From a virus: a stretch of 28,989 bases of DNA. Positions 1 through 7,720 of this stretch are shown here, piece by piece; within the stretch, counting starts at the first letter, position 1; the number at the start of each line of letters is the position of its first letter. The position numbers were made by a program, and so were the translations under genes. The stretch covers positions 1-28,989 of IMG/VR virus record IMGVR_UViG_3300030406_003847; one strand, written 5' to 3'. The notes below the pieces were generated by a model. The model had not been told where the DNA came from, ran no database searches, and saw only the letters and a program-made list of their open reading frames with translations.

Positions 1-237
1 TGGGGACGCCTCCGCCTTCGCAAGTACCAAACCCGTAGCGGGGAGGAGCGCATGGAGGCACGGGTGACTGCCAGCCACGTCGAGTGGACCGAGCCGCTTG
101 GGCAATCCACCCAGAGTAACAAACCGTCCTATGGGAACTATGGTAAGTACGATGAGTCTTCTTACTACAAGCCCAAAGAGGAGCAGCATCAGCCGACCTT
201 CCAATCGGACGACGGCGATGATGGGGTACCGTTTTGA
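1..237 (+). CDS. ssb: Single-stranded DNA-binding protein, C-terminal part (cut by window edge)
   Basis: The frame is open from base 1, so the N-terminal part of the gene lies outside the window. The visible 78 residues begin with WGRLRLRKYQTRSGEER, which matches the last OB-fold strands of bacterial/phage SSB (typically GRLRTRKWQ...G). They continue with ARVTASHVEW and then a low-complexity polar tail rich in Ser, Tyr, Gln and Lys. The gene ends in an acidic tip, DDGDDGVPF, the SSB C-terminal peptide that docks partner proteins. SSB coats ssDNA during replication and recombination. The internal ATG at 52 is not the real start because the OB-fold homology runs upstream of it. The stop overlaps the ruvC start by 4 nt (TTGA), implying translational coupling. 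Confidence 0.9.
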   Translation, partial: WGRLRLRKYQTRSGEERMEARVTASHVEWTEPLGQSTQSNKPSYGNYGKYDESSYYKPKEEQHQPTFQSDDGDDGVPF

Positions 238-776
238 TCATACTAGGGCTGGACCCTGGCCTGGCTTCATGCGGCTGGGCTGCCATCGAGCGTGAGCTTG
301 ATGGTGGCCTGGTCTGCCTGAGCGCCGGGGTGATCAGGACAAAGAAAGAACTTGGAAACAAATACCAAGACGACCTCCGTCGCATCCGCTACCTGTCGGC
401 TGAACTGCAGTCCATCAAGGACACCTACCGCATGGACTTCGTCGCTAGTGAGTCGATGTCCTGGCCGAGGCACACACGGGCTATCCAGTCCATGGGCTTT
501 TGCTGGGGGGTGATCGGCTCGCTGTTCGATAATGACTCGATCATTCAGCGCCGTCCTCAGCAGATCAAGGTGGACCTCGTCGGTAAGAAGACAGCCTCCA
601 AGAAGGAGGTGGACGCTGCAGCCTGCAAGGTGATCGAGGAGCTAGACGTGTTCCTTGATGACCTGCCGAAGACGCAGCGTGACCACGCCGCCGACGCAGC
701 GGCTGCCGTCATCAGTGCCTGGTGCGATCCGGTCGTCAAACTCGCTTGGAAGTTCAGTGGAAATAAAGAGATGTAA
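234..776 (+). CDS. ruvC: RuvC-type Holliday junction resolvase
   Basis: This is a 180-aa protein, close to the usual RuvC length, with an RNase H-fold endonuclease pattern. Strand 1 is IILGLDPGLASCGWA with catalytic D7. E73 lies in VASESMSW. The C-terminal acidic pair is in RDHAADAAAA (D150, D154). A Lys-rich stretch near 118-125 (GKKTASKK) matches the RuvC DNA-contact region. Phage RuvC-like enzymes resolve branched replication and recombination intermediates so that DNA can be packaged. The start is TTG at 234, inside the ssb stop. It is chosen because translation from there gives the RuvC N-terminus immediately. All catalytic acids are present, so it is probably active. Confidence 0.92.
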   Translation: MIILGLDPGLASCGWAAIERELDGGLVCLSAGVIRTKKELGNKYQDDLRRIRYLSAELQSIKDTYRMDFVASESMSWPRHTRAIQSMGFCWGVIGSLFDNDSIIQRRPQQIKVDLVGKKTASKKEVDAAACKVIEELDVFLDDLPKTQRDHAADAAAAVISAWCDPVVKLAWKFSGNKEM

Positions 777-942
777 CTGTAAGTGGTATGAGTGTTCGCT
801 CGATAACAAGAGGAACTGCAGGAAATATGGGATTGACCCCAACACAGTAGACATCGAGGTCTACAGCAGGATCAGTTGGGTGTTCATTTGGGGACTGTAC
901 TTTGCGTACATCGTGTTTGGGGGACCGTATTGTGGAACTTGA
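757..942 (+). CDS. Cys-rich single-pass membrane microprotein (unknown)
   Basis: This 61-aa protein starts at GTG 757, inside the end of ruvC, with GGAAG 8-9 nt upstream. It fills the otherwise empty stretch between ruvC and the DnaC-like gene. The N-terminal half carries Cys at 6, 8, 13 and 21 (RCNCKWYEC...NC), a possible small metal-binding knuckle. Residues 40-55 (SWVFIWGLYFAYIVFG) form one predicted membrane helix, and a last Cys is at 59. The stop overlaps the next start region by 11 nt. The family is not recognised. Placement suggests co-expression with replication genes. The overlapping packing supports a real gene, but there is no homology evidence. Confidence 0.55.
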   Translation: MEIKRCNCKWYECSLDNKRNCRKYGIDPNTVDIEVYSRISWVFIWGLYFAYIVFGGPYCGT

Positions 943-1576
943 TATACATCAGATTGACGCACACTTTGAACTGCTCAAGGACGCAGGTGTGCCCAAGGCG
1001 TACAGGCTATGGACCTTGGGGGACAGCAGCATCGCTGACCCTCGGGAGCCTGTCATCCGGGACAGTGAGAACCTAGCAGCGCAGCAGGTATGCGACGCTC
1101 ACACCAGCGAGGGGTGGCTTGTCTTAGCTGGCGACGTTGGCACGGGGAAGACCACCTTCGCCACCGCTACCTTCAACGACATGGTGGCTAAGCGCGTCAG
1201 GCGCAACACCCAGTATGGTAGCAAGCGCCCACCCAAGTGGCTGACCGAGGCTAAGTTCCTTCGAGGGGCTGGGCTCGCTGGGTCCGCAGGCTACCATGGA
1301 CGGGCTGCCTTCGTAGGCACCATGGCTATCTGCCCCATCCTTGTCTTCGATGACTTGGGAGGTCAGCGCGTTCCACTTACCAACTGGGGAGCCGGAGCAA
1401 TCCGGGACATCATGGACGAGCGGTACGCCAACATGCGACCGACCATCCTGACAACAAACCTTGCCACGTGGGACGAGCTTGCCCAAAGATACGGGGACCA
1501 CATCGTAAGCCGCATGATCGAGCGTGCTAAGTATATGACCGTCCTCAAGGGGCGTGACCGGAGAATGAACCGATGA
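932..1576 (+). CDS. DnaC/IstB-like AAA+ ATPase, probable helicase loader
   Basis: The 214-aa product has Walker A GDVGTGKT at 67-74, Walker B ILVFDD at 136-141, a sensor-like LTTN at 173-176 and a C-terminal arginine-finger-like VSRMIER at 192-198. This order is typical of DnaC/DnaI/IstB ATPases. Such proteins load the replicative DnaB-type helicase onto DNA. GTG at 932 is preferred over the longer TTG at 902 because a GGGGGA Shine-Dalgarno lies about 8 nt upstream of 932, and the extra residues from 902 look unlike the family. The neighbours ssb and ruvC fit a replication module. No helicase gene is in view, so the partner may be a host or off-window phage helicase. IstB of a transposon is unlikely because no transposase is nearby. 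Confidence 0.85.
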   Translation: MELDIHQIDAHFELLKDAGVPKAYRLWTLGDSSIADPREPVIRDSENLAAQQVCDAHTSEGWLVLAGDVGTGKTTFATATFNDMVAKRVRRNTQYGSKRPPKWLTEAKFLRGAGLAGSAGYHGRAAFVGTMAICPILVFDDLGGQRVPLTNWGAGAIRDIMDERYANMRPTILTTNLATWDELAQRYGDHIVSRMIERAKYMTVLKGRDRRMNR

Positions 1577-1836
1577 AGATAAAGATGACCACCCGTGTGA
1601 TCGAGGGGATACTCTGCCTTGCCAAGCCTGGCGTGGCGCACTGCGTGAACTTCAAGATGTCTGCACCTGAGATGCACAAACGGAACATCAAGTACAGGGA
1701 CGTAGCCCTTGCACGGGAGGCTGTTGAGTGGGCAGAGCGCGTCACCGACGCCAGGAAGGCAGGCATCCTTGAGACTAAGCCTGAGCCCAAACTAGACCCA
1801 AAGATGGAACTGCCTGTCTTTGAATCTGTGGACTAA
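1573..1836 (+). CDS. Unknown small protein, 87 aa
   Basis: It begins with an ATGA overlap with the DnaC-like gene, so the two are probably translationally coupled. The N-terminal half is mildly basic (KIKMTTRVIEG) and contains a helix-prone segment, RDVALAREAVEWAERV. The C-terminal quarter is Pro/Lys/Glu-rich (ETKPEPKLDPKMELP) and looks disordered. No family is recognised and no catalytic motif is visible. Its place in the replication operon suggests an accessory role, which is inference only. Confidence 0.7.
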   Translation: MKIKMTTRVIEGILCLAKPGVAHCVNFKMSAPEMHKRNIKYRDVALAREAVEWAERVTDARKAGILETKPEPKLDPKMELPVFESVD

Positions 1837-1945
1837 AAAGACGAAAGCGACCCTGTACAAGGCCGCTTCCGCGTTCAGGAAAGTGAGGGGCTTGGAATCC
1901 CTCAGGGATAAGCGGGGACTGGAACCGCTTATGGATGCAACATAG
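1820..1945 (+). CDS. Small basic protein, 41 aa (candidate)
   Basis: This short frame starts at TTG 1820, overlaps the end of the 87-aa gene by 17 nt and has GGAA about 10 nt upstream. The product begins MNLWTKKTKATLYKAA, is Lys/Arg-rich and predicted helical, and contains a short internal repeat (RGLESL and RGLEPL). It occupies most of the space before the convergent late operon. The amino-acid composition is more natural than that of random frames. The non-ATG start and the lack of homology keep confidence moderate. Two hairpins (1897-1909 and 1908-1932) lie inside it. Confidence 0.4.
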   Translation: MNLWTKKTKATLYKAASAFRKVRGLESLRDKRGLEPLMDAT

Positions 1946-1953
1946 GGTACCTT

Positions 1954-1974
1954 GTTAGGTAATGCAAGCCTAAC
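1954..1974. terminator. Hairpin at the convergent junction, possible bidirectional terminator
   Basis: GTTAGG (1954-1959) pairs with CCTAAC (1969-1974) around a 9-nt loop. The stem can be extended by a T-G and a T-A pair outward. It sits between the last plus-strand stop (1945) and overlaps the last minus-strand stop codon (1970-1972). That position suits a terminator for the two opposing operons. Neither side has a clear U-run, so this is only a positional and structural call. Confidence 0.3.
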
Positions 1975-2296
1975 GAAACAGGACTGCGTTCAAAGCCTGA
2001 GCAGCACCGTCACAAGCGACGTAGACCTTAGCCTCACGGGCAACGGCTAAGTTCAGCGAAGCGCCGGGCTGGAGCAAGACACCCTTGACCGAATCGCTGT
2101 TGCCAACCCACACGTTGCTCGGTCCAGTGTTGCTGATGAGCAGATGATAGACACCATCGTAGGTGAAGTTAGGGGAGGTGAAACCGTTACCCCAAACACT
2201 ATCGAAGGCACCTCCGCCAGTAAGCGTGATCTGTTCCGTCTTGCAGGAGCCCGTAAGGATAGGAGCGTTAGCGCCCTGTCGATTGTTGTCAAACAT
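1970..2296 (-). CDS. Small beta-rich structural protein candidate (108 aa), last gene of the late operon
   Basis: ATG at 2296 is preferred over GTG at 2302 because GGAG lies 7 nt upstream of it. The product has the pattern of small phage capsid/tail accessory beta-sandwiches: ITLTGGG, YHLLISNTGPSNVWVGNSD, GVLLQPGASLNL and AKVYVACDG. Alternating strands surround a 'ligand plus vertical-bar' type motif (NTG..NVWVG) often seen in phage decoration or fibre-associated domains. It overlaps the upstream gene's stop by 8 nt. The likely location is the virion surface. The family assignment is inference from strand pattern, not a database match. Confidence 0.7.
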   Translation of the reverse strand: MFDNNRQGANAPILTGSCKTEQITLTGGGAFDSVWGNGFTSPNFTYDGVYHLLISNTGPSNVWVGNSDSVKGVLLQPGASLNLAVAREAKVYVACDGAAQALNAVLFR

Positions 2297-2507
2297 CTGC
2301 ACTCTCCAAGGCGTCGATGATCTGAGTCTTTGTCATGCGGCTGCTTACCTCAACACCACGCTCATCCGCTAGTGCAATCAGCTTAGCCTTCGTCATTTTG
2401 GACAGGTTCATAAACTTGCTGACACCGGACTCCGAGTCAGGCTCCGCCTTGACGTAGACAACGACCTGCCTACCCCCGAAGTTCATCAGTTTCTTTTGTA
2501 GTTCCAT
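2289..2507 (-). CDS. Small protein with Rho_N/SAP (HeH)-like helical domain
   Basis: The 72-aa product has a short N-terminal beta-like segment (GGRQVVVYVKAEP). Residues about 36-70 follow as MTKAKLIALADERGVEV...MTKTQIIDALE. This helix-extended loop-helix pattern is shared by Rho N-terminal, SAP and phage HeH/LEM-like domains, which bind nucleic acids or form small structural folds. Such domains occur in phage head-tail region proteins, often near fibre genes. It sits 8 nt after the LamG gene and overlaps the following gene. The exact role is unknown. Confidence 0.7.
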   Translation of the reverse strand: MELQKKLMNFGGRQVVVYVKAEPDSESGVSKFMNLSKMTKAKLIALADERGVEVSSRMTKTQIIDALESADV

Positions 2508-2515
2508 GATTCCCC

Positions 2516-3196
2516 CTACGGGTGAGCCGGCTTGCCGGCATGATAGTCTCTAAGTATTTCGTCGGCGCTAAGCGCACGGCTGTAAAATCTAACGGTGTCC
2601 ATGTTGCCGGTCAGGTAATCATCAGGATTTCCCGCTGCATCATTTTGCCTTCGCCCAAACTCCCAAGGGGTTGTAGCGTGCCAAGCGATCGACGCTCCAT
2701 TGCCTGCATTTGTTGCTCGTAACTCCCCATCTACATATAGATGCAAGTCGTTGCCAGCGCCTTCATTTACGAAAGCGATGTGGTGCATATTGCCTTTGAC
2801 AGGGGGAGCGTACTGCACAAACTTTGCCCCAGGGCTGAAAAGAAAACCAGAAATAAGGGCGTTATTGTCTAGCATCGAAATGCCCATATCGCGACCGGTT
2901 TGCAATCCGTCCTTGCCCACTAGGTACTCACCGCCCTGAACAGGGGGGTTAGGGTTTTGCTCTCCCCATACTGAAATAGTAAAGGCACCACTAAAATTCA
3001 ACTTCGCAGGGTTGCCAACGGCGACGTAGTTTGAGTCACCAGTTACAAAGTTGGGGAACCAACTGCCATCACCGCTAAGCGTGCCGTTAGCAGGCGTGGG
3101 CATTGAGTCATACCAAGTGGTACCCCCAACACTTAGGCTCTCATAACGAGCGGTTGCATCACCGGTGGGTACTGGCGGACGTACTGACTTAACCAT
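2516..3196 (-). CDS. LamG/concanavalin-like domain virion protein
   Basis: The 226-aa product starts at ATG 3196, chosen over an upstream in-frame start (3232) because GGGGGAG lies directly before it. From about residue 50 it shows the LamG/ConA-like jelly-roll pattern: FSGAFTISVWG, NMHHIAFVNEGAGNDLHLYVDGELR, and the hallmark C-terminal MDTVRFYSRALSADEI followed by RDYHAGK. These domains bind carbohydrate or act as decoration on phage virions, often in fibres or host adsorption proteins. It overlaps the M15 peptidase stop by 8 nt. A receptor- or glycan-binding role is likely but inferred. Confidence 0.82.
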   Translation of the reverse strand: MVKSVRPPVPTGDATARYESLSVGGTTWYDSMPTPANGTLSGDGSWFPNFVTGDSNYVAVGNPAKLNFSGAFTISVWGEQNPNPPVQGGEYLVGKDGLQTGRDMGISMLDNNALISGFLFSPGAKFVQYAPPVKGNMHHIAFVNEGAGNDLHLYVDGELRATNAGNGASIAWHATTPWEFGRRQNDAAGNPDDYLTGNMDTVRFYSRALSADEILRDYHAGKPAHP

Positions 3197-3581
3197 TGCT
3201 CCCCCACCGTGCCGGACCCTGCCGGATGTCAACGTGTGTGAATGTTTTATACCGACCTAAGCCGCCGTTGGGAATAGCACCTGTCTCCATCAGGTCCTGC
3301 ACCCTGTCAGCTACAGCGGCAGCAGGCACGCCCATCACGTCGATGTCGGCTGCGATGCCCTCAAGGTGCTTGGAGTATTGGGCTCCCCCCACGTCCTTGT
3401 TGTGCTGCTCGCAGCGGTAGGCACTGTTGATCCTGATCGGGAATCCAATCTCGTCCCGGATGCGTTGCAGCGTCCAGGCAAGGTGGCGAGTGCGATCCGG
3501 GTAAGCACTTGGCCCATCACAATATTTGTTACACTTGCAGTAAAATTCTTTAGGGCTGAAGTTGGGTGGGTATCCGCTCAT
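3189..3581 (-). CDS. Peptidase M15 family protein (endolysin or virion-associated peptidoglycan peptidase)
   Basis: The 130-aa product carries the M15 signature SxHxxGxAxD as SKHLEGIAAD (residues 70-79; H72 and D79 zinc ligands). The final ligand is H116 in FTHVDIR, and the family motif INSAYRCEQHN is at 51-61. The length and single-domain form match phage D,D-/L,D-carboxypeptidase or L-Ala-D-Glu endopeptidase lysins. The N-terminus has three close Cys (15, 17, 21), which is less usual. No signal peptide is visible, so release would need a holin. It overlaps the upstream 1380-aa virion protein by 4 nt (ATGA). It could therefore alternatively act in wall penetration during ejection. Confidence 0.9.
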   Translation of the reverse strand: MSGYPPNFSPKEFYCKCNKYCDGPSAYPDRTRHLAWTLQRIRDEIGFPIRINSAYRCEQHNKDVGGAQYSKHLEGIAADIDVMGVPAAAVADRVQDLMETGAIPNGGLGRYKTFTHVDIRQGPARWGSNG

Positions 3582-6500
3582 TTGCGTTTCCTTAGTATCT
3601 CGATAGCGAGCCTGTTGCCTTTCAGGTCAGGCGGCAGCGGGGACATCTTCATTTTGATGAAGGCATTTTTGAACAGCGTCTTTTCGTTCTTGTCCCAGTT
3701 CTCACGCGCCTTGACACCATCAACAAAGCCGAGCGCAGCATCAATAACCTGCTTGTTGTACCAGTCTCGCACATCCGACCATGCCTTGACCCTGTCCTCG
3801 ATAGTACCGCTCTTCTTGACTACTGGGTCATAGTAAAGGCTGATCAAGTTCTTCTTCATTCTTCCAAGGTTGCGCTCTAACTTACCTTTCGATCCGATCC
3901 CGCTGGCAGCCAGATCACCCCAGATCTGAGCCTGGTCTGCTAACAAGCCAGCACTGTTGCGAACGAAGAAGTCACGAAGGCGACCCTGTCGTTGCGATGG
4001 GAGTGTGCCCCGATTGATGTAATCGTAGTATGTCTCGGGCAGCATCTCATCAGCCCACTCAGGCAGCGCATCATTATCACGAAGCATACCCACAATAATC
4101 TCGAAAACATCGTTAGGGGTTCGACCCATAAGCGACTGACGCAATCTTCGATAAGCACGCGAGCTTGTCTTCTTCTCGTTGGCAATAATGTCATTAACCA
4201 TGCTGATTACAGGCGCATCGGTTGCAAACCCCAAAGCGGTAAGCGTATTGATCATGGCATTATAGCCTGAACTAGTTGATCCCGCCTTTGCTGCCAGCGA
4301 CATCTCTAAGTCTTTACGCCCCTGCTCCGTGCCACCCCAGTCAAAGATGGTACTAAGCATTGTCGGTACGTAATGGTAAAGTTTGACCGCCTCGCCAATA
4401 GCACTGAGCTTACTAAAATCACGGAGCATTGCCATACCTGGCGATTTAGCTGCCGCAGTTGTGCCCGCCGCTGTCGAGCCAGCAAACGGATTGAGAGCAG
4501 AGATGAGCTTGTCCGTTTTGTCATCGGTACGCGACTTGTTTGTATGCAAGATGGCAGCAAGCCTTGCGCGCTTCATGGCGTCCTGCTTAGCCATCATCCT
4601 GTTTACTTTGGCGCTGTTGGTTACATACTCTGGTGGCGTGAGGCCCATCACTGTACGAAACAGATTGGGTCCACCGATTCCTTTGACTTTCAACATCCAT
4701 GTTAGGAATGGCGACAGGAGGGTCCCGGACAAGCCAGCCCGGTCAATAGCCCTCAGAACGCCCGGTCGATTGCCAAAGTCTACGAAGCGATCATTAGCGC
4801 GCCGTCGAGCGTTAGCCATCAATATATCTCGAAGCGCCTTATTCTGAGGTGCGTCAATATTATCGAGGTCTAACTTCTTGTTTTTGTAGAAGTAGTTACC
4901 AGCGTTGTCTCTTCTAATAACACGCAGAACTTTAGGTCCGGTACGAATAGATATGTCAGCGCCAGGTTCGAGGTTTCGGATGAAGTCTAGCGTCTGTCGC
5001 ATTGCGCCCATAATCTCGACGCGCTTTGGAACGATGTCACCGGCAGCGTAGAGTTTTGTAGGCCCCTTTGCGCCAGCCCTTGCTCCACGTTTCATCAGAG
5101 CAGCGATTTCGCTTTTGCTCAATACACCAGCCGCAGCATCAACCAACTGTCCCAGTTGACCGGCACTGAGCAGGCTATTGGTATCATCAGCACGGAGGAA
5201 GTTTCTGATTTCACGCGCAGTGAAGTCCGCCTTATCGAGGCCGATGTCTTCAAGCATCCTGCGCATAGCCGTTTCATCTTTGCTGAGTTTAGGTTTAGGC
5301 ACCCCTTTTGGCCATTTGTTATGGTATGCTGCTGAACTTATTAGTTCATTCATGTAACCGACATAGATTGCTGGCATGGGCACACCACGCTCGACAGCAG
5401 AAATGGCGGCATTACCAAGGTTGTTTAGGAGTGATGTCCCACCTGACAGAACGGTATTACCCGTTTTGAATATGGACCCAAGCGTGTTCATCACGCGCCC
5501 ATATTTACTGGTATCGGCGTTCCAGTTGGTGATCCAGTCTAGGGTGTTAGCCAGTTCAGGTCTAACTTCCATTTGATTCAGCCTGCTAAGAGGCCCATCC
5601 TCGGTAACTTCGTAGGCCCGGCGAAGGTTGGATTGAAACGCCCTCTCATCCGGGGTGAAATCAATCCCTGCCTCACGCAGCGCGTTATAATCTGCATCTA
5701 GTTTTTCAACGTCACGCTTGAACAACTGCAGTTCGGTGGTCGGCCCGATAATCCTACCATCATCGAATGACCGCACCAAGCCTTCCATCGCTGCTCTAAA
5801 CTGCGGGCTGTCAGGTTGCGCATACTTGGCTCGAAAGAACTGCTGGAAGTTACGGTCGTTTAGCCTGCGCCTGATTTGCGCAAATGTGACGCCAGCAGGG
5901 AGAGCCATCGGGATAGTTTCGCCACGCATGATGACTGACTCAGCGATCCCCTCAGCTAAGTTGTCGATCCACTGAGGAGGCAACGAAGCGCCCTTTGCCT
6001 CGGGGATATTACGCCAAGTCTTGATAGCCTCGCTGAGAGGCATCTGCTTGCCAAGGTAGTTAACACGTATCTGATTAGCCACCATGTTAGCATTGTCGGC
6101 GATGGCATTGCGGAACGAGCGTGCAGTCAGGGCTCCAAGTTCGCGTTGCATAATCTGCCCGGTAGCCCCTAGCATTGCTTGGCGAATGTCGCTTTGTGGC
6201 ATCTCACGCAAGGTGCGCTGCACTGCGTTATTAATGTTTACTTCCACATCGCCGATTCGGAGCGTACCGGTCACTGGCTTGTCGGTTAGCGGTGCCGTAG
6301 ACCGCATAACGTTCATCTTCTTAGTGACTTTATTGATTTCATCTGGCGACAACTTGCGATTAATCCGGCGCTGGATGTCCTGAATCACGCCCTGCCTTAC
6401 TGCCCGAGACTGCAGGAACATCGAGGACTCAAGACCGGCGATCTGATCTATTTGGGTTCTGACGTAAGGGGCTCGGTCGCCGATAACCTCATTGAGGATC

Positions 6501-7720
6501 TGAAGCGAGGCATCCAACGGCTCTTGGATTGACTCCGGCAGTTTACGACGCACCCCTTGGACAGTCCTACCGGCAGGTGGTTGGTCAACACGTGAGGCGA
6601 TCTTTAGGTCTGGCGCTACCGACCCAACTAGTTCTGACTCCAGAACCTTGACGGGTGCTACATCTTCGAGTGCAGCGATAAACTCGTTGGCGTTATCTAG
6701 ATCGCCACGCTTGATGGCATCCTCAATCAAACGCAACTGCGTCTGCAGTTTGCTACCTGCTTTAGCCGCCTCGCTTAGAAGGAATGACTTAGCAACACCA
6801 TCGCTTACGTTACGGGCTGCAGACACCTGCTTGACGATGCGATCCAATGCGCCAAGAAACTCTCCACCGAGCGCTGTATTCTTAGCAGTCTTTGGGCCTG
6901 ACCTTAAAGCAGAGATAACACCTCGGTATCCAGCGCCAGCCATCAGGCCCGCAACCCCACCAGCCAAGCCAGAGGTAGCAAAGCCGATAGCCCCTGGGAT
7001 AGCAGCGCTCTTCAGGATGTCCCCTGTAGTTAGCGCCATCTCCCCAGCGGGAACGTCTACACGCCTGCGTGGCTGCGAGCCGCCGACAACTTTCTCTGAC
7101 CGACTAAGCGGGATGTTACCAGGCAGCAAGTCCTCAACGGGCTTGTTAAGTATTGTGTCGGCAGCGCGCTCAAATGCTTGGGTTGTGCGGTTGATACGCT
7201 CCGCTACCTTGGGCGGCGCTTTAGCAGCAGCGGCAGCGGCGGCAGCGGGAGCCCCGGCTTTGGCGAGTCTGAAAGCAGGTACTAAGGTAGTAAAAGTGCC
7301 AATCGGATCAGTTGCAATAGATTCAAGAGGATCACTAAATACTTGCGCTGTACCTGCGGCAACAGCCGGCGGCATTTTGGAAAGTATGTTTGCTACCGCC
7401 TCGGGATCTTTCTCGCTTGCCTCAATCAAGGTGTCTGCCAAGTGAAACAAGCCAGTGGCAAAGTCACCCCCCTCACGGATGATGTTCTTTACAAACTGAC
7501 CTGTCCCACCAAGGACGCCCTTGCCCTCATACTCTTTGAGGATTTCATCCTGCCGCTTCTCCAGCATGTCGTACATCTTTATGTACTCATCAGGGTCGGC
7601 AGCCTTGGGCAGCGCTTTGGCTGCACCCATCACTAGGTTGTATGCACGTGACTTGGCAAAGTTCTCCATTGGGTCATCATAGTCTGGCCCAGCAAACGCG
7701 CTGTCGTCACGGAATACCAT
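3578..7720 (-). CDS. Very large internal virion/ejection protein candidate (1380 aa)
   Basis: This is the largest gene in the window. Most of it is predicted helical. It has hydrophobic Gly/Ala-rich stretches near 235-265 (IPGAIGFATSGLAGGVAGLMAGAG), a poly-Ala run near 158-166 and a segment near 740-775 (TGNTVLSGGTSLLNNLGNAA) of a kind found in giant phage internal or 'polyvalent' proteins. There is no obvious lytic transglycosylase motif. Size and position (third of three consecutive large helical genes after the tail genes) resemble T7 gp16 (1318 aa), which is ejected into the host envelope. The M15 peptidase gene follows with a 4-nt overlap. The ejection role is inferred from architecture and context. 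Confidence 0.75.
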   Translation of the reverse strand: MVFRDDSAFAGPDYDDPMENFAKSRAYNLVMGAAKALPKAADPDEYIKMYDMLEKRQDEILKEYEGKGVLGGTGQFVKNIIREGGDFATGLFHLADTLIEASEKDPEAVANILSKMPPAVAAGTAQVFSDPLESIATDPIGTFTTLVPAFRLAKAGAPAAAAAAAAKAPPKVAERINRTTQAFERAADTILNKPVEDLLPGNIPLSRSEKVVGGSQPRRRVDVPAGEMALTTGDILKSAAIPGAIGFATSGLAGGVAGLMAGAGYRGVISALRSGPKTAKNTALGGEFLGALDRIVKQVSAARNVSDGVAKSFLLSEAAKAGSKLQTQLRLIEDAIKRGDLDNANEFIAALEDVAPVKVLESELVGSVAPDLKIASRVDQPPAGRTVQGVRRKLPESIQEPLDASLQILNEVIGDRAPYVRTQIDQIAGLESSMFLQSRAVRQGVIQDIQRRINRKLSPDEINKVTKKMNVMRSTAPLTDKPVTGTLRIGDVEVNINNAVQRTLREMPQSDIRQAMLGATGQIMQRELGALTARSFRNAIADNANMVANQIRVNYLGKQMPLSEAIKTWRNIPEAKGASLPPQWIDNLAEGIAESVIMRGETIPMALPAGVTFAQIRRRLNDRNFQQFFRAKYAQPDSPQFRAAMEGLVRSFDDGRIIGPTTELQLFKRDVEKLDADYNALREAGIDFTPDERAFQSNLRRAYEVTEDGPLSRLNQMEVRPELANTLDWITNWNADTSKYGRVMNTLGSIFKTGNTVLSGGTSLLNNLGNAAISAVERGVPMPAIYVGYMNELISSAAYHNKWPKGVPKPKLSKDETAMRRMLEDIGLDKADFTAREIRNFLRADDTNSLLSAGQLGQLVDAAAGVLSKSEIAALMKRGARAGAKGPTKLYAAGDIVPKRVEIMGAMRQTLDFIRNLEPGADISIRTGPKVLRVIRRDNAGNYFYKNKKLDLDNIDAPQNKALRDILMANARRRANDRFVDFGNRPGVLRAIDRAGLSGTLLSPFLTWMLKVKGIGGPNLFRTVMGLTPPEYVTNSAKVNRMMAKQDAMKRARLAAILHTNKSRTDDKTDKLISALNPFAGSTAAGTTAAAKSPGMAMLRDFSKLSAIGEAVKLYHYVPTMLSTIFDWGGTEQGRKDLEMSLAAKAGSTSSGYNAMINTLTALGFATDAPVISMVNDIIANEKKTSSRAYRRLRQSLMGRTPNDVFEIIVGMLRDNDALPEWADEMLPETYYDYINRGTLPSQRQGRLRDFFVRNSAGLLADQAQIWGDLAASGIGSKGKLERNLGRMKKNLISLYYDPVVKKSGTIEDRVKAWSDVRDWYNKQVIDAALGFVDGVKARENWDKNEKTLFKNAFIKMKMSPLPPDLKGNRLAIEILRKRK

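Noticed and set aside
7200-7260. GCN-type short repeat
   Set aside because: It encodes the poly-Ala run of the 1380-aa protein; simple codon repetition rather than a separate element.
6648-7445. 265-codon plus-strand frame
   Set aside because: It is a Ser/Ala/Arg-rich antisense shadow of the 1380-aa virion protein, with no neighbours on that strand.
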